DNA of 44,727 nt, taken from Ignavibacteria bacterium (lineage in GTDB: Bacteria; Bacteroidota; Ignavibacteria; Tepidaquicellales; Tepidaquicellaceae). Numbering within the stretch: the first letter of the stretch is position 1; the number at the start of each line of letters is the position of its first letter. The DNA is taken from assembly GCA_016788375.1 (NCBI GenBank), contig JAEUSI010000008.1, positions 1-44,727 of the forward strand, read 5' to 3'. Below, piece after piece: positions 9,101-16,928 of this stretch. The position numbers and the translations under genes were made by a program. The notes below the pieces were generated by a model. That model saw nothing but the letters and a program-made list of their open reading frames with translations. It was not told the DNA's origin and did no database searches.

Positions 9101-10552
9101 ATGTCTAAAAACACGCCAATTACAGTTGCTTACGGGGACGGCATCGGTCCTGAAATTATGGAAGCCACGCTTAACATTATAACTGCAGCCGGAGCAAAAC
9201 TGGATATAGAAACTATAGAAATAGGCGAACAGGTATATCTGCGCGGAAATTCTGCCGGGATAGAGCCGGGAGCCTGGGATTCACTTCGTAGGACGAAAGT
9301 ATTTCTGAAAGCTCCGATTACAACACCTCAGGGAGGCGGATACAAGAGCCTGAATGTTACGACAAGAAAAACACTCGGACTTTATGCAAATATCAGACCA
9401 TGTGTATCATATTATCCTTATGTTTCCACAAAACATCCGGTTATGGATGTTGTAATTGTCAGGGAAAATGAAGAAGACCTTTATGCGGGAATCGAGCACA
9501 GGCAGACAGATCAGGTTTATCAGTGCCTGAAGCTTATATCGAGACCCGGATCCGAGAAAATAGTGAGATATGCATTTGATTATGCCGTTGCAAACAACAG
9601 GAAAAAAGTCACCTGTTTTGTAAAAGACAATATAATGAAATTAACAGACGGACTTTTTCACAAAGTCTTTGATGAAATTGCAGCCGAATATCCTGAAATA
9701 GAAAACGAAGTCTGGATAGTGGATATAGGCGCGGCAAAAATGGCGAATACACCGGAAAGTTTTGATGTAATAGTCATGGAAAATTTATACGGAGATATAT
9801 TATCCGATGTAGCTGCAATGATAACAGGTTCTGTCGGTCTGGCAGGTTCGGCAAACATAGGAGAGAATTTTGCAATGTTCGAAGCAATTCACGGCTCTGC
9901 GCCGAGAAGAGCCGGACAGAATCTTGCAAATCCTTCGGGACTTCTTCTCGGAGCTGTAATGATGCTGAATCATATCGGACAGAATGAAATTGCTGCAAAA
10001 GTTCATAATGCATGGCTGAAAACTCTTGAAGACGGGATACACACTTATGATATATTCAAGGAAACAGTCAGCAAAGAAAAAGTAGGAACGAAGGAATTTG
10101 CAAAAGCGGTTATAGAAAGGCTCGGACAGAATCCGGTAACGCTTAAAACCGTTGAATACAATAAATCCGAAAAGAAAGTTACGGAAAAGAAAAAGACGGT
10201 AAAGCATATTAAACCGAATAAAGAATTAGTCGGGATTGATGTTTTTCTTGACTGGAGCAACGGGACTGCGGATGATCTCGGTGAAATGCTGAAAAAGATC
10301 AACACAGACAGATTAATTCTGTCGTCAATCAGCAACAGGGGTGAAATTGTCTGGCCGAACGGACATCCCGAGACTTTCTGCACTGATCACTGGAGATGCC
10401 GTTACCTGCTGGAAAACAAGGGTGAAGTGCTGAACAGATCGCAGGTTATAGAACTTCTTAACAGAATAAATGACGCAGGGTTTGATTTTATAAAGACCGA
10501 GCATCTGTATAATTTCGACGGTGTCGCGGGATATTCTCATGCAATTGTTTAG
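9101..10552 (+). CDS. icd: Isocitrate dehydrogenase, Thermus-type with C-terminal extension
   Basis: Oxidatively decarboxylates isocitrate to 2-oxoglutarate in the TCA cycle. The N-terminal 340 residues are a standard beta-decarboxylating dehydrogenase: YGDGIGPE, the isocitrate-binding SLNVTTRK, RENEEDLYAGIE, the metal-binding Asp cluster in NLYGDILSDVAA, and EAIHGSAP for cofactor binding. At 483 residues it is longer than the E. coli enzyme (416) and carries a Lys-rich linker near 355-370 plus a C-terminal domain of about 110 residues, as in the Thermus thermophilus/Rickettsia type. Coenzyme preference cannot be assigned safely. A strong ribosome-binding site precedes the ATG and a rho-independent terminator follows, so the gene is probably monocistronic. 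Confidence 0.95.
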   Translation: MSKNTPITVAYGDGIGPEIMEATLNIITAAGAKLDIETIEIGEQVYLRGNSAGIEPGAWDSLRRTKVFLKAPITTPQGGGYKSLNVTTRKTLGLYANIRPCVSYYPYVSTKHPVMDVVIVRENEEDLYAGIEHRQTDQVYQCLKLISRPGSEKIVRYAFDYAVANNRKKVTCFVKDNIMKLTDGLFHKVFDEIAAEYPEIENEVWIVDIGAAKMANTPESFDVIVMENLYGDILSDVAAMITGSVGLAGSANIGENFAMFEAIHGSAPRRAGQNLANPSGLLLGAVMMLNHIGQNEIAAKVHNAWLKTLEDGIHTYDIFKETVSKEKVGTKEFAKAVIERLGQNPVTLKTVEYNKSEKKVTEKKKTVKHIKPNKELVGIDVFLDWSNGTADDLGEMLKKINTDRLILSSISNRGEIVWPNGHPETFCTDHWRCRYLLENKGEVLNRSQVIELLNRINDAGFDFIKTEHLYNFDGVAGYSHAIV

Positions 10553-10606
10553 CAGAATCCGGTGAAATAAAGAAATTTCTTAAACTCATACACAGGTGAA
10601 TCTCAG

Positions 10607-10640
10607 CCCGGTAAAAAATTTTTACCGGGTTTTTTATTTT
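10607..10640 (+). terminator. Rho-independent terminator after icd
   Basis: CCCGGT (10607-10612) pairs with ACCGGG (10624-10629), extended inward by an A-run against a T-run. The stem is followed directly by TTTTTTATTTT. The structure lies 55 bases after the icd stop. Confidence 0.9.
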
Positions 10641-10644
10641 CCGC

Positions 10645-10675
10645 TTGACAAAACAGGAAAGAGTTTGTATTTTTG
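10645..10675 (+). promoter_or_regulatory. Bacteroidota-type promoter of the membrane protein/regulator operon
   Basis: TTGACA at 10645-10650 is followed after 17 bases by TATTTTTG (10668-10675), a full match to TAnnTTTG. Transcription would start near 10682, inside the first copy of the repeat at 10676-10705. This is the best promoter in the window. Confidence 0.75.
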
Positions 10676-10705
10676 TAAAGCACTTTAAAATTTAAAGCAC
10701 TTTAA
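10676..10705 (+). promoter_or_regulatory. Paired operator-like repeat TAAAGCACTTTAA
   Basis: Two identical 13-base copies of TAAAGCACTTTAA occupy 10676-10688 and 10693-10705, 17 bases apart. Each is nearly palindromic (TTAAAG/CTTTAA arms). They lie immediately after the -7 element and before the ATG at 10715, where a bound repressor would block transcription. The winged-helix protein encoded at 11319 is the obvious candidate ligand. That assignment is inference. Confidence 0.6.
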
Positions 10706-10714
10706 TTAAAACTC

Positions 10715-11329
10715 ATGGAAATTAATCAGGCTGCAACAGAGCTGTCCGTAATAAAGAAAATAATGGAAGACAGCAGAAGAATTAACATAGACAACGGTAT
10801 TCACTACATTTTCTGGGGAGTACTTGTTTCCGTAACATTACTTGCAAATTACTTTATGGTACTGTACAAAGTATCCTTAAACTACATCGGACTCATGTGG
10901 ATGATAATAATGATAGCCGGTGCCGTTGCCGGTTCATTTATCAACAAGTATCAGGAAAGGACATTCAGGGTAAAAACCTATGCAGGAAGATTACTCGGAT
11001 CACTCTGGTTTGCATCCGGAGTTTCAATGTTTACTTACGGATTTATAGGAATAATCACCGGCGCATACAACGCAATATACTGCTGTCCGATAATCGCAGT
11101 TTCGCTCGGAATATCATATTACACAAGCGGTGCTATTCAGCAGATAAGATGGCTTCAGTACGTGGCGGCTGGATGGTGGCTCGGCGGATGGGCGTTATTT
11201 TACATGAAAAGCGTGCATATACTGCTGGTGTTTGCAATCATGATGATCTGCTTTCAGTTAATTCCCGGCATTGTACTTTTTAATAAATCCAAAAGGGAAG
11301 AATCAGCTTTACAGAATTATGAACTTTGA
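10715..11329 (+). CDS. Six-helix membrane protein, unknown function
   Basis: A 204-residue integral membrane protein that I cannot place in a named family. A cytoplasmic-looking N-terminus of about 28 residues precedes roughly six hydrophobic helices (about 29-50, 56-77, 94-117, 120-138, 148-163, 167-190). The tail is short and charged. No catalytic motif is visible. Its start codon lies just after a strong promoter and paired operator-like repeats. Its stop overlaps the start of a winged-helix regulator by 11 bases, implying translational coupling. Small membrane protein plus small wHTH regulator pairs are common in Bacteroidota and usually autoregulated. A role in sensing, or as the regulator's target, is inferred only. 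Confidence 0.8.
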   Translation: MEINQAATELSVIKKIMEDSRRINIDNGIHYIFWGVLVSVTLLANYFMVLYKVSLNYIGLMWMIIMIAGAVAGSFINKYQERTFRVKTYAGRLLGSLWFASGVSMFTYGFIGIITGAYNAIYCCPIIAVSLGISYYTSGAIQQIRWLQYVAAGWWLGGWALFYMKSVHILLVFAIMMICFQLIPGIVLFNKSKREESALQNYEL

Positions 11330-11618
11330 TTATCAGCAAATTGACGATGTAATACACTCGAGGATCCGGACTTCAATTATGGCGGTTCTTGTGAGTGTTG
11401 ATGAAGCCGAGTTTAATTTTCTTAAAGAGAAGGTAAATGCCACGGACGGCAATCTGAGTGTTCACCTGAAGAAACTCGAAGAAGCTTCTTACATTTCGGT
11501 AAAAAAAGCATTTATAAACAGAAAGCCGGTATCAAAATACAAAATTACGAATAAAGGATACAAAGCATTTGAAAACTACATAAAAAACCTGGAAAAAATT
11601 GTAAAGGGTAATTTATAA
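11319..11618 (+). CDS. Winged-helix transcriptional regulator (HTH_34-like)
   Basis: A 99-residue DNA-binding protein of the small MarR/ArsR-like winged-helix type. IDDVIHSRIRTSIMAVL, NATDGNLSVHLKKLEEA (recognition helix about 43-57) and the wing VSKYKITNKGYKAFENYI are typical of the PF13601 group. I chose ATG 11319 over an upstream in-frame TTG at 11271, because homologues start at about this point and 11319 overlaps the upstream stop by 11 bases. It probably binds as a dimer to the two TAAAGCACTTTAA repeats upstream of the operon, giving autoregulation. No metal-binding or ligand-binding residues are evident. Confidence 0.88.
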   Translation: MNFDYQQIDDVIHSRIRTSIMAVLVSVDEAEFNFLKEKVNATDGNLSVHLKKLEEASYISVKKAFINRKPVSKYKITNKGYKAFENYIKNLEKIVKGNL

Positions 11619-11635
11619 AAATAAAAAAACATCTT

Positions 11636-11920
11636 ATGACAAAATTAAACAAAGAACAAATTGCAGAGTCTTTAAAAATTCTCAACGGATGGATTTATTC
11701 GGAAGAATCCATCATAAAAACATTCGCTACGGCGGGATTTCCTCAGACAATGGGGCTTGTAACAGCAATCTGCGCAGTCTGTCAGGGTCATGACCATCAT
11801 CCTGATTATCTGATACTGAAATATTCGACAGTTGAAGTTTCATTTTCAACACATTCCGTTAAGGGAATTACAGAAAAAGACATAAAGATTGCGGCAGAAA
11901 TTGATAAACTAAATTACTGA
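11636..11920 (+). CDS. phhB: Pterin-4a-carbinolamine dehydratase
   Basis: Dehydrates 4a-hydroxytetrahydrobiopterin, recycling the pterin cofactor of aromatic amino-acid hydroxylases. In bacteria lacking such a hydroxylase its role may be in molybdopterin or folate metabolism. The 94 residues carry the family signature: HDHHPDY at 52-58, then VEVSFSTH (His73) and GITEKDIKIAAEID. No phenylalanine hydroxylase is in the window. It lies 17 bases after the regulator and 6 bases before the TonB-dependent receptor, so all may be read from the promoter at 10645. Confidence 0.93.
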   Translation: MTKLNKEQIAESLKILNGWIYSEESIIKTFATAGFPQTMGLVTAICAVCQGHDHHPDYLILKYSTVEVSFSTHSVKGITEKDIKIAAEIDKLNY

Positions 11921-11926
11921 ACAGAA

Positions 11927-14140
11927 ATGAAAAAGATTATTTTATTTTTTCTGTTAATTATCAATGCTGTCCCGGCATATACTCAGGATACAGATTCAAC
12001 AGAATCCGAATTAACATTAATCAGCGGTTATGTCAGAGGTGAAAGGGACAAACCTCTTGAAGGAGTTAATATTGTAATTAAAGGCACAATTGACGGCTCT
12101 ACAACGGACAAAAAAGGTTACTTTGAATTTGAAACGGAAGAAAAGGGAAATCATAAATTACTGTTCACATTGCAGGAATATGAGAGTAAAACAATTGACA
12201 TAGAAATAATCCCCGGACAGAACATAAACATTGATTTAATAATAAGGAAAGAAGAGGCAAAGACGGAAGAAATAATAGTAACTGCAAGTTCGTTCACTTC
12301 CGGATCCAACAATGCAGTTACACTCACGCCTCTTGAAATAGTAAGGATACCCGGCGCAGATGCAGACATTTACAGGGCGATAACGACTTTCCCGGGATCC
12401 AATCAGGTGGATGAAGGAAGCAGAATAACGGTAAGAGGCGGAAATCCGGATGAAGTGCTTACTTACATAGATCTGGCATCCTTATATAACCCGTTTTTAT
12501 TTGATCAGACATTTAATGTATCTTCATACTCCACAATCAATCCCTGGGGACTGAAAGGAATTAATTTCACGAGCGGAGGATTTTCCGCAAAATACGGAAA
12601 TGTATTATCTGCCGTGCTTGATTTAAAATCCTATGACATGCCGCAGTCAACGGGAATGTTCGCATGGATGGGGCTGGCAAATGCATCTCTTGACGGAGTA
12701 TATCTTTCAAAGGAAAGAAATTTCGGCGCGACATTTTCTTTAGGCAAATTATTTCTCGAACCGTATTTTGCAATAAACGGAAAATATTCTGAATATTCAC
12801 CTATACCGCAGTCCAATCAGCTGGGAGGAACACTTTCGCATAAAATCGGCAAAACCGGAATCATAAAGATGTATGCAAACTATAATGACGATAAAGTCGG
12901 AATATACAATGAAAGCCCTACATTTGACGGATATTTCAACTCATCCACAAAAAACATTTTTTCAAATATAAAACTGACAGTCGCACCGAGTTCATCTACA
13001 CTCTTAAACGCCGGGATTTCATTCAGCGGCAACAACAGGGATATTTCATACGGAATAATCAGCACAAAAACGGACAATACATATTCAAAAGCAAGAGTTG
13101 AATTTACAAAAAACCTGACATCAAAAATTGACATTAACACAGGAGCGGAGTATGAATATACGGGATATGATTTGTCGGGAATTGTACCGTTGTATTCATT
13201 CAATATAGGAAACAATGCACCGTCTCTGAATCTTGACATATCGGAAAAGACAGGCAGGCTGGGTATTTATGCCGAGTCACAGATAAAATTTTCAGACAGG
13301 TTTTTTGCAATTCCGGGAATCAGAGCCGATTATCTGACGATATCCGGAAACATCAGTTATGATCCGAGGATTTCATTCGGATATCAGATTAACAATCTGA
13401 ACTCCGTAAGGGGAGCGGCAGGTATTTATCATCAGTATCCGAAACTTGATTATTTCGTCAGGTCTCCGGAAAACAAACTTAATCCGGAAGAAGCTGTACA
13501 TTATATACTCGGTTATGAATATAACAACGACAATAAATTAATTTTCAGAGTGGAAGGATTTTACAAGGATTACAAAGACCTTGTATTATATAACAGGAGG
13601 GATCTTTATTACAGGTCGGAAGGAGACGGTTATGCAGCCGGAGTGGATGTTTTTTTAAAGGCAAAAATTGCAAATAAATTTACCGGCTGGATATCATACT
13701 CGTATCTGGATTCAAAAAGAAAGCAGTATGAATCTCAGAACACAGCTCCGTCGAATTATGATATAACGAACAACTTAAGCGTTGTCGGAAGTTATAATTT
13801 ATCGAGTCAGATTGTATTCGGGGCAACCGTAAAGCTGTCTACGGGAAAACCTTATACTCCGGTAACGGGAAGTTACTATGACAAGGAGCAGGGGGTATAT
13901 GTTCCTGAATACGGAGCCACCAACAGCGCCAGATTTCCGGTATATTCCAGAGTTGACATGAATGCGCAGTATATTTTTTCACTTCTGGGAAAATTCGCCG
14001 TAGCTGTAATCGCGCTTAACAATATATTCAATCAGAATAATATTTATGATTATACATACAATTACAATTACACGGAACAGAAGGAAATAATCACAAACAA
14101 CAGAAGAACTTTGTATGTGGGTCTTGGATTACAATTTTAA
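11927..14140 (+). CDS. TonB-dependent outer-membrane receptor with carboxypeptidase-like domain
   Basis: A 737-residue outer-membrane receptor. A signal peptide (residues 1-19, ending YTQ) is followed by a CarboxypepD_reg-like domain (about 33-108: ISGYVRGERDKPLEGVNIVIKG), a plug domain (about 113-220, with RITVRGGNPDEVLTYID) and a beta-barrel ending in an aromatic residue (GLGLQF), as needed for BAM recognition. It is smaller than SusC-type receptors and has no SusD partner. The next gene, 37 bases on, encodes an exported TPR-like protein that may work with it. The substrate is unknown. TonB/ExbBD are not in the window. Confidence 0.92.
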   Translation: MKKIILFFLLIINAVPAYTQDTDSTESELTLISGYVRGERDKPLEGVNIVIKGTIDGSTTDKKGYFEFETEEKGNHKLLFTLQEYESKTIDIEIIPGQNINIDLIIRKEEAKTEEIIVTASSFTSGSNNAVTLTPLEIVRIPGADADIYRAITTFPGSNQVDEGSRITVRGGNPDEVLTYIDLASLYNPFLFDQTFNVSSYSTINPWGLKGINFTSGGFSAKYGNVLSAVLDLKSYDMPQSTGMFAWMGLANASLDGVYLSKERNFGATFSLGKLFLEPYFAINGKYSEYSPIPQSNQLGGTLSHKIGKTGIIKMYANYNDDKVGIYNESPTFDGYFNSSTKNIFSNIKLTVAPSSSTLLNAGISFSGNNRDISYGIISTKTDNTYSKARVEFTKNLTSKIDINTGAEYEYTGYDLSGIVPLYSFNIGNNAPSLNLDISEKTGRLGIYAESQIKFSDRFFAIPGIRADYLTISGNISYDPRISFGYQINNLNSVRGAAGIYHQYPKLDYFVRSPENKLNPEEAVHYILGYEYNNDNKLIFRVEGFYKDYKDLVLYNRRDLYYRSEGDGYAAGVDVFLKAKIANKFTGWISYSYLDSKRKQYESQNTAPSNYDITNNLSVVGSYNLSSQIVFGATVKLSTGKPYTPVTGSYYDKEQGVYVPEYGATNSARFPVYSRVDMNAQYIFSLLGKFAVAVIALNNIFNQNNIYDYTYNYNYTEQKEIITNNRRTLYVGLGLQF

Positions 14141-14177
14141 CTATTTAAAAAATTCAAAAAAAATAAAAGGAGAAAAA

Positions 14178-14969
14178 ATGAAACACAAAATTTCAGTAAT
14201 TGCGTTTTTGGTTATGACACTGCTGATAAATATCAGCATTAAAGCCGGCAGTGATTTTGACAAAGCCATGATGAAGGCAAAGAAGAATCTTAAAGAGGCA
14301 ATGGATAAGTCAGATGAAACAAAACTCATCAAAGTCCGGGGACAGTTTGAAAGAATATTGCAGCTGAAAAAGGACATCTGGCTTGTAAATTATTACATCG
14401 CATTGTCGGATTACGGGCTATCCATGACCGGTATGGCATCAAACAAATCAGATGTTATAAAAAAATATACTCTGTCAGGAATTGATGTGATTAATAAATC
14501 TATAGATGAAAATCCTGAATTTGCCGATTCGTACGTTCTGCTTGAAAATCTGAATTTCAACAGATGGCAGTATGAACAGGATAAAATGCAGGAAATAATT
14601 TCAGCGACGCAGTCTGCGGATGATGCGGCAAAAAAATTAGATCCGAACAATCCGAGACTGCTGCTGACAAACGGAATTGCCAGTTACTATACTCCCGAAG
14701 CCTTCGGCGGAGGCGCAAAAGTTGCAATTCCTCAGCTTGAGAAATCCATAGATGTATTCAAAACAAGAAAAGAGAAAAAGGATATTTATCCTGACTGGGG
14801 TTATGACCTTGCGCTCGGATACATGGCGCTTAGTCTTATCAAAAGGGATGATGACGGCGACATAAAATCGGCAAAATCATATATTGATCAGGCTGTCAAG
14901 ATAAATCCCGAATCGGATTTCATATCGAAATATGTTATGAAACAATACAAGGAAGCGGAAAAAGAATAA
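14178..14969 (+). CDS. Exported TPR-like protein paired with the TonB-dependent receptor
   Basis: A 263-residue protein with a signal peptide (about 1-23, MKHKISVIAFLVMTLL...) and degenerate TPR-like helical repeats: an Asn-Pro at the end of each unit (DENPEFADSYV, KLDPNNPRLL, KINPESDF). No enzymatic motif is seen. I chose ATG 14178 over an in-frame start at 14115 because an excellent Shine-Dalgarno (AAAGGAGA, 14166-14173) lies directly before it and the signal peptide then begins correctly. The gene follows the receptor by 37 bases and is closed by the strong terminator at 15033-15072, so receptor and TPR protein form a unit. Accessory function in uptake is inference. Confidence 0.85.
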   Translation: MKHKISVIAFLVMTLLINISIKAGSDFDKAMMKAKKNLKEAMDKSDETKLIKVRGQFERILQLKKDIWLVNYYIALSDYGLSMTGMASNKSDVIKKYTLSGIDVINKSIDENPEFADSYVLLENLNFNRWQYEQDKMQEIISATQSADDAAKKLDPNNPRLLLTNGIASYYTPEAFGGGAKVAIPQLEKSIDVFKTRKEKKDIYPDWGYDLALGYMALSLIKRDDDGDIKSAKSYIDQAVKINPESDFISKYVMKQYKEAEKE

Positions 14970-15032
14970 ACTGCATGCAAAACATTATTTGAGCAAGCCA
15001 TCTGAATTACAATGTTGCTGAATTCAGATTTT

Positions 15033-15072
15033 AAAAAACTACAGAAGTCATCCGTACTTTTGTAGTTTTTTT
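15033..15072 (+). terminator. Rho-independent terminator after the receptor/TPR pair
   Basis: A 16-bp stem pairs 15033-15048 with 15056-15071, including one G-U pair. The loop is CATCCGT and the 3' arm ends in seven T's. Confidence 0.85.
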
Positions 15073-15101
15073 ATTAAATACTTTTTTTAGAATAGAATTT
15101 T

Positions 15102-15109
15102 TATTTTTG
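15102..15109 (+). promoter_or_regulatory. Candidate -7 element of hutU
   Basis: TATTTTTG matches TAnnTTTG and lies 18 bases before the ATG at 15128. It directly follows the preceding terminator. The -33 region is only T-rich. Because this element overlaps the in-frame TTG at 15107, that TTG cannot be the translation start if the promoter is real. Confidence 0.5.
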
Positions 15110-15127
15110 GTAAACTTAAAAATAATC

Positions 15128-16774
15128 ATGTCACGAACAATAAAAGCTCCGACAGGTTCAAACATTAAATGTAAAAACTGGATAACAGAAGCCGCAATGA
15201 GAATGCTTATGAATAATCTAGATTCAGAAGTTGCCGAAAGACCGGAAGATCTTATAGTTTACGGCGGCAGCGGAAAAGCGGCAAGGAACTGGGAATGTTT
15301 TGATAAAATCATTGAAACACTGAAGAATCTAAATGACAATGAAACACTTCTTATTCAGTCCGGAAAACCTGTTGCCGTTTTCAAAACACATAAAGACGCG
15401 CCGAGGGTGCTGATATCCAATTCGCAGATCGTACCCGCCTGGGCAAACTGGGATGAATTCAGAAGACTTGAAGCTCTCGGACTTACGATGTATGGTCAGA
15501 TGACGGCTGGAAGCTGGATTTACATCGGAACTCAGGGGATTCTTCAGGGCACGTATGAAACTTTTGCAGCCTGTGCAAACAAACATTTTGACGGGACATT
15601 ATCCGGAAAATTTGTGCTTACCTGCGGTCTCGGGGGAATGGGCGGAGCACAGCCTCTTGCAGCCACGCTTAACGGAGCGGCATTTCTCGGTGTGGACACT
15701 GACAAATCGAGAATACAGAAAAGAATTGACACGGGATATTGTGATGTAATTACTGAGAGTCTTGATGAAGCACTGAAACTTGTGCTTGAAGCTAAACAGA
15801 ATAAAAAAGCATTATCCGTCGGTCTCGTCGGAAATGCGGGGGAAGTATTGCCGGAAATACTGAAAAGAAATATAATACCGGATGTAGTAACAGACCAGAC
15901 TTCTGCACATGACATGTTAAACGGATATGTTCCTATGGGAATGACATTTGAAAAGGCTTTAGACCTGAGGAAGAAAGATCCGGTAAAATATCAGGAGCTG
16001 TCTAGAAAAACTGTGGTTTTACATTGCAGGACTATGTGGGAATTTATGCAGAGGGGCTCGGTAGTTTTTGATTACGGAAATAATTTAAGAGGAGAGGCAT
16101 ACAATAATTGCTTTAAGTCCGCTTTTGAAATTCCCGGATTTGTTCCGGAATATATAAGACCTCTTTTCTGCGAGGGAAAAGGACCGTTCAGGTGGGTGGC
16201 ATTGTCAGGAGATCCGGAGGATATTTACAGAACTGATGAAGCTATACTAAAAGCTTTTCCTGATAACAAACTTTTGCATAAATGGCTGAAAGCGGCAAAG
16301 GAAAAAATTCATTTTCAGGGACTGCCTGCGAGAATCTGCTGGTTAGGATACGGTGAGAGAGCAAAAGCTGGAAGAATATTCAATAAACTTGTCAGAGACG
16401 GCATTGTTTCGGCTCCGATTGTAATCGGAAGAGATCATCTTGACTGCGGAAGCGTGGCTTCACCGAACCGTGAAACCGAAAAAATGATTGACGGATCTGA
16501 TGCAATTGCGGACTGGCCGGTGCTGAATTTCGGACTTCACTGTATAGGAGGAGCGAGCTGGGTATCACTTCATCACGGAGGGGGCGTAGGGATAGGAAAC
16601 TCGATACATTCAGGGATGGTAATTGTAGCAGACGGCAGCCCGGAAGCGGATGAAAGACTGGAAAGATGCCTGACCTATGATCCGGGAATGGGAATAGTGA
16701 GACACGCCGATGCAGGTTATGATACTGCAATCCGGGAAAAGGATAAATTCGGAATAGTAATGCCGATGCAGTAA
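15128..16774 (+). CDS. hutU: Urocanate hydratase
   Basis: Converts urocanate to imidazolonepropionate, the second step of histidine degradation, using tightly bound NAD+ as electrophile. The 548-residue length is normal. Visible marks are NAD-binding [13 protein letters not shown], the urocanase signature [16 protein letters not shown] with its conserved Cys, and the downstream [17 protein letters not shown] and [16 protein letters not shown] chose ATG 15128 over a TTG at 15107, since homologues begin near here and the TTG lies inside the promoter candidate. No hutH, hutI or hutG is adjacent, so the pathway must be scattered or partial. Confidence 0.97.
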   Translation: MSRTIKAPTGSNIKCKNWITEAAMRMLMNNLDSEVAERPEDLIVYGGSGKAARNWECFDKIIETLKNLNDNETLLIQSGKPVAVFKTHKDAPRVLISNSQIVPAWANWDEFRRLEALGLTMYGQMTAGSWIYIGTQGILQGTYETFAACANKHFDGTLSGKFVLTCGLGGMGGAQPLAATLNGAAFLGVDTDKSRIQKRIDTGYCDVITESLDEALKLVLEAKQNKKALSVGLVGNAGEVLPEILKRNIIPDVVTDQTSAHDMLNGYVPMGMTFEKALDLRKKDPVKYQELSRKTVVLHCRTMWEFMQRGSVVFDYGNNLRGEAYNNCFKSAFEIPGFVPEYIRPLFCEGKGPFRWVALSGDPEDIYRTDEAILKAFPDNKLLHKWLKAAKEKIHFQGLPARICWLGYGERAKAGRIFNKLVRDGIVSAPIVIGRDHLDCGSVASPNRETEKMIDGSDAIADWPVLNFGLHCIGGASWVSLHHGGGVGIGNSIHSGMVIVADGSPEADERLERCLTYDPGMGIVRHADAGYDTAIREKDKFGIVMPMQ

Positions 16775-16928
16775 ATTGTCCCGGCGGGAAATTATGACAA
16801 ATGAATGCTGAAAACGAATTAATTAAAACGTAAAAATCCCGTTTATTTTAAATTAAATGACATTCAATCTTGAAATGCAGTTCAATTATAATTAATTTAA
16901 TGAAAACAATTAACAACAGGTATCACCG

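Noticed and set aside
9774-10383. Overlapping minus-strand ORFs of 79-135 codons
   Set aside because: They are antisense to the isocitrate dehydrogenase gene, with no promoter, ribosome-binding site or recognisable domain.
10897-11283. 128-codon plus-strand ORF
   Set aside because: It is an out-of-frame shadow inside the six-helix membrane protein gene and has an Arg/Cys-rich composition unlike real proteins here.
14115-14177. Upstream start for the TPR-like protein, overlapping the receptor gene
   Set aside because: A strong Shine-Dalgarno at 14166-14173 and a proper signal peptide support ATG 14178.
15544-15915. 123-codon minus-strand ORF
   Set aside because: It is antisense to hutU and Ser/Pro-rich, as expected from a reverse-frame shadow.
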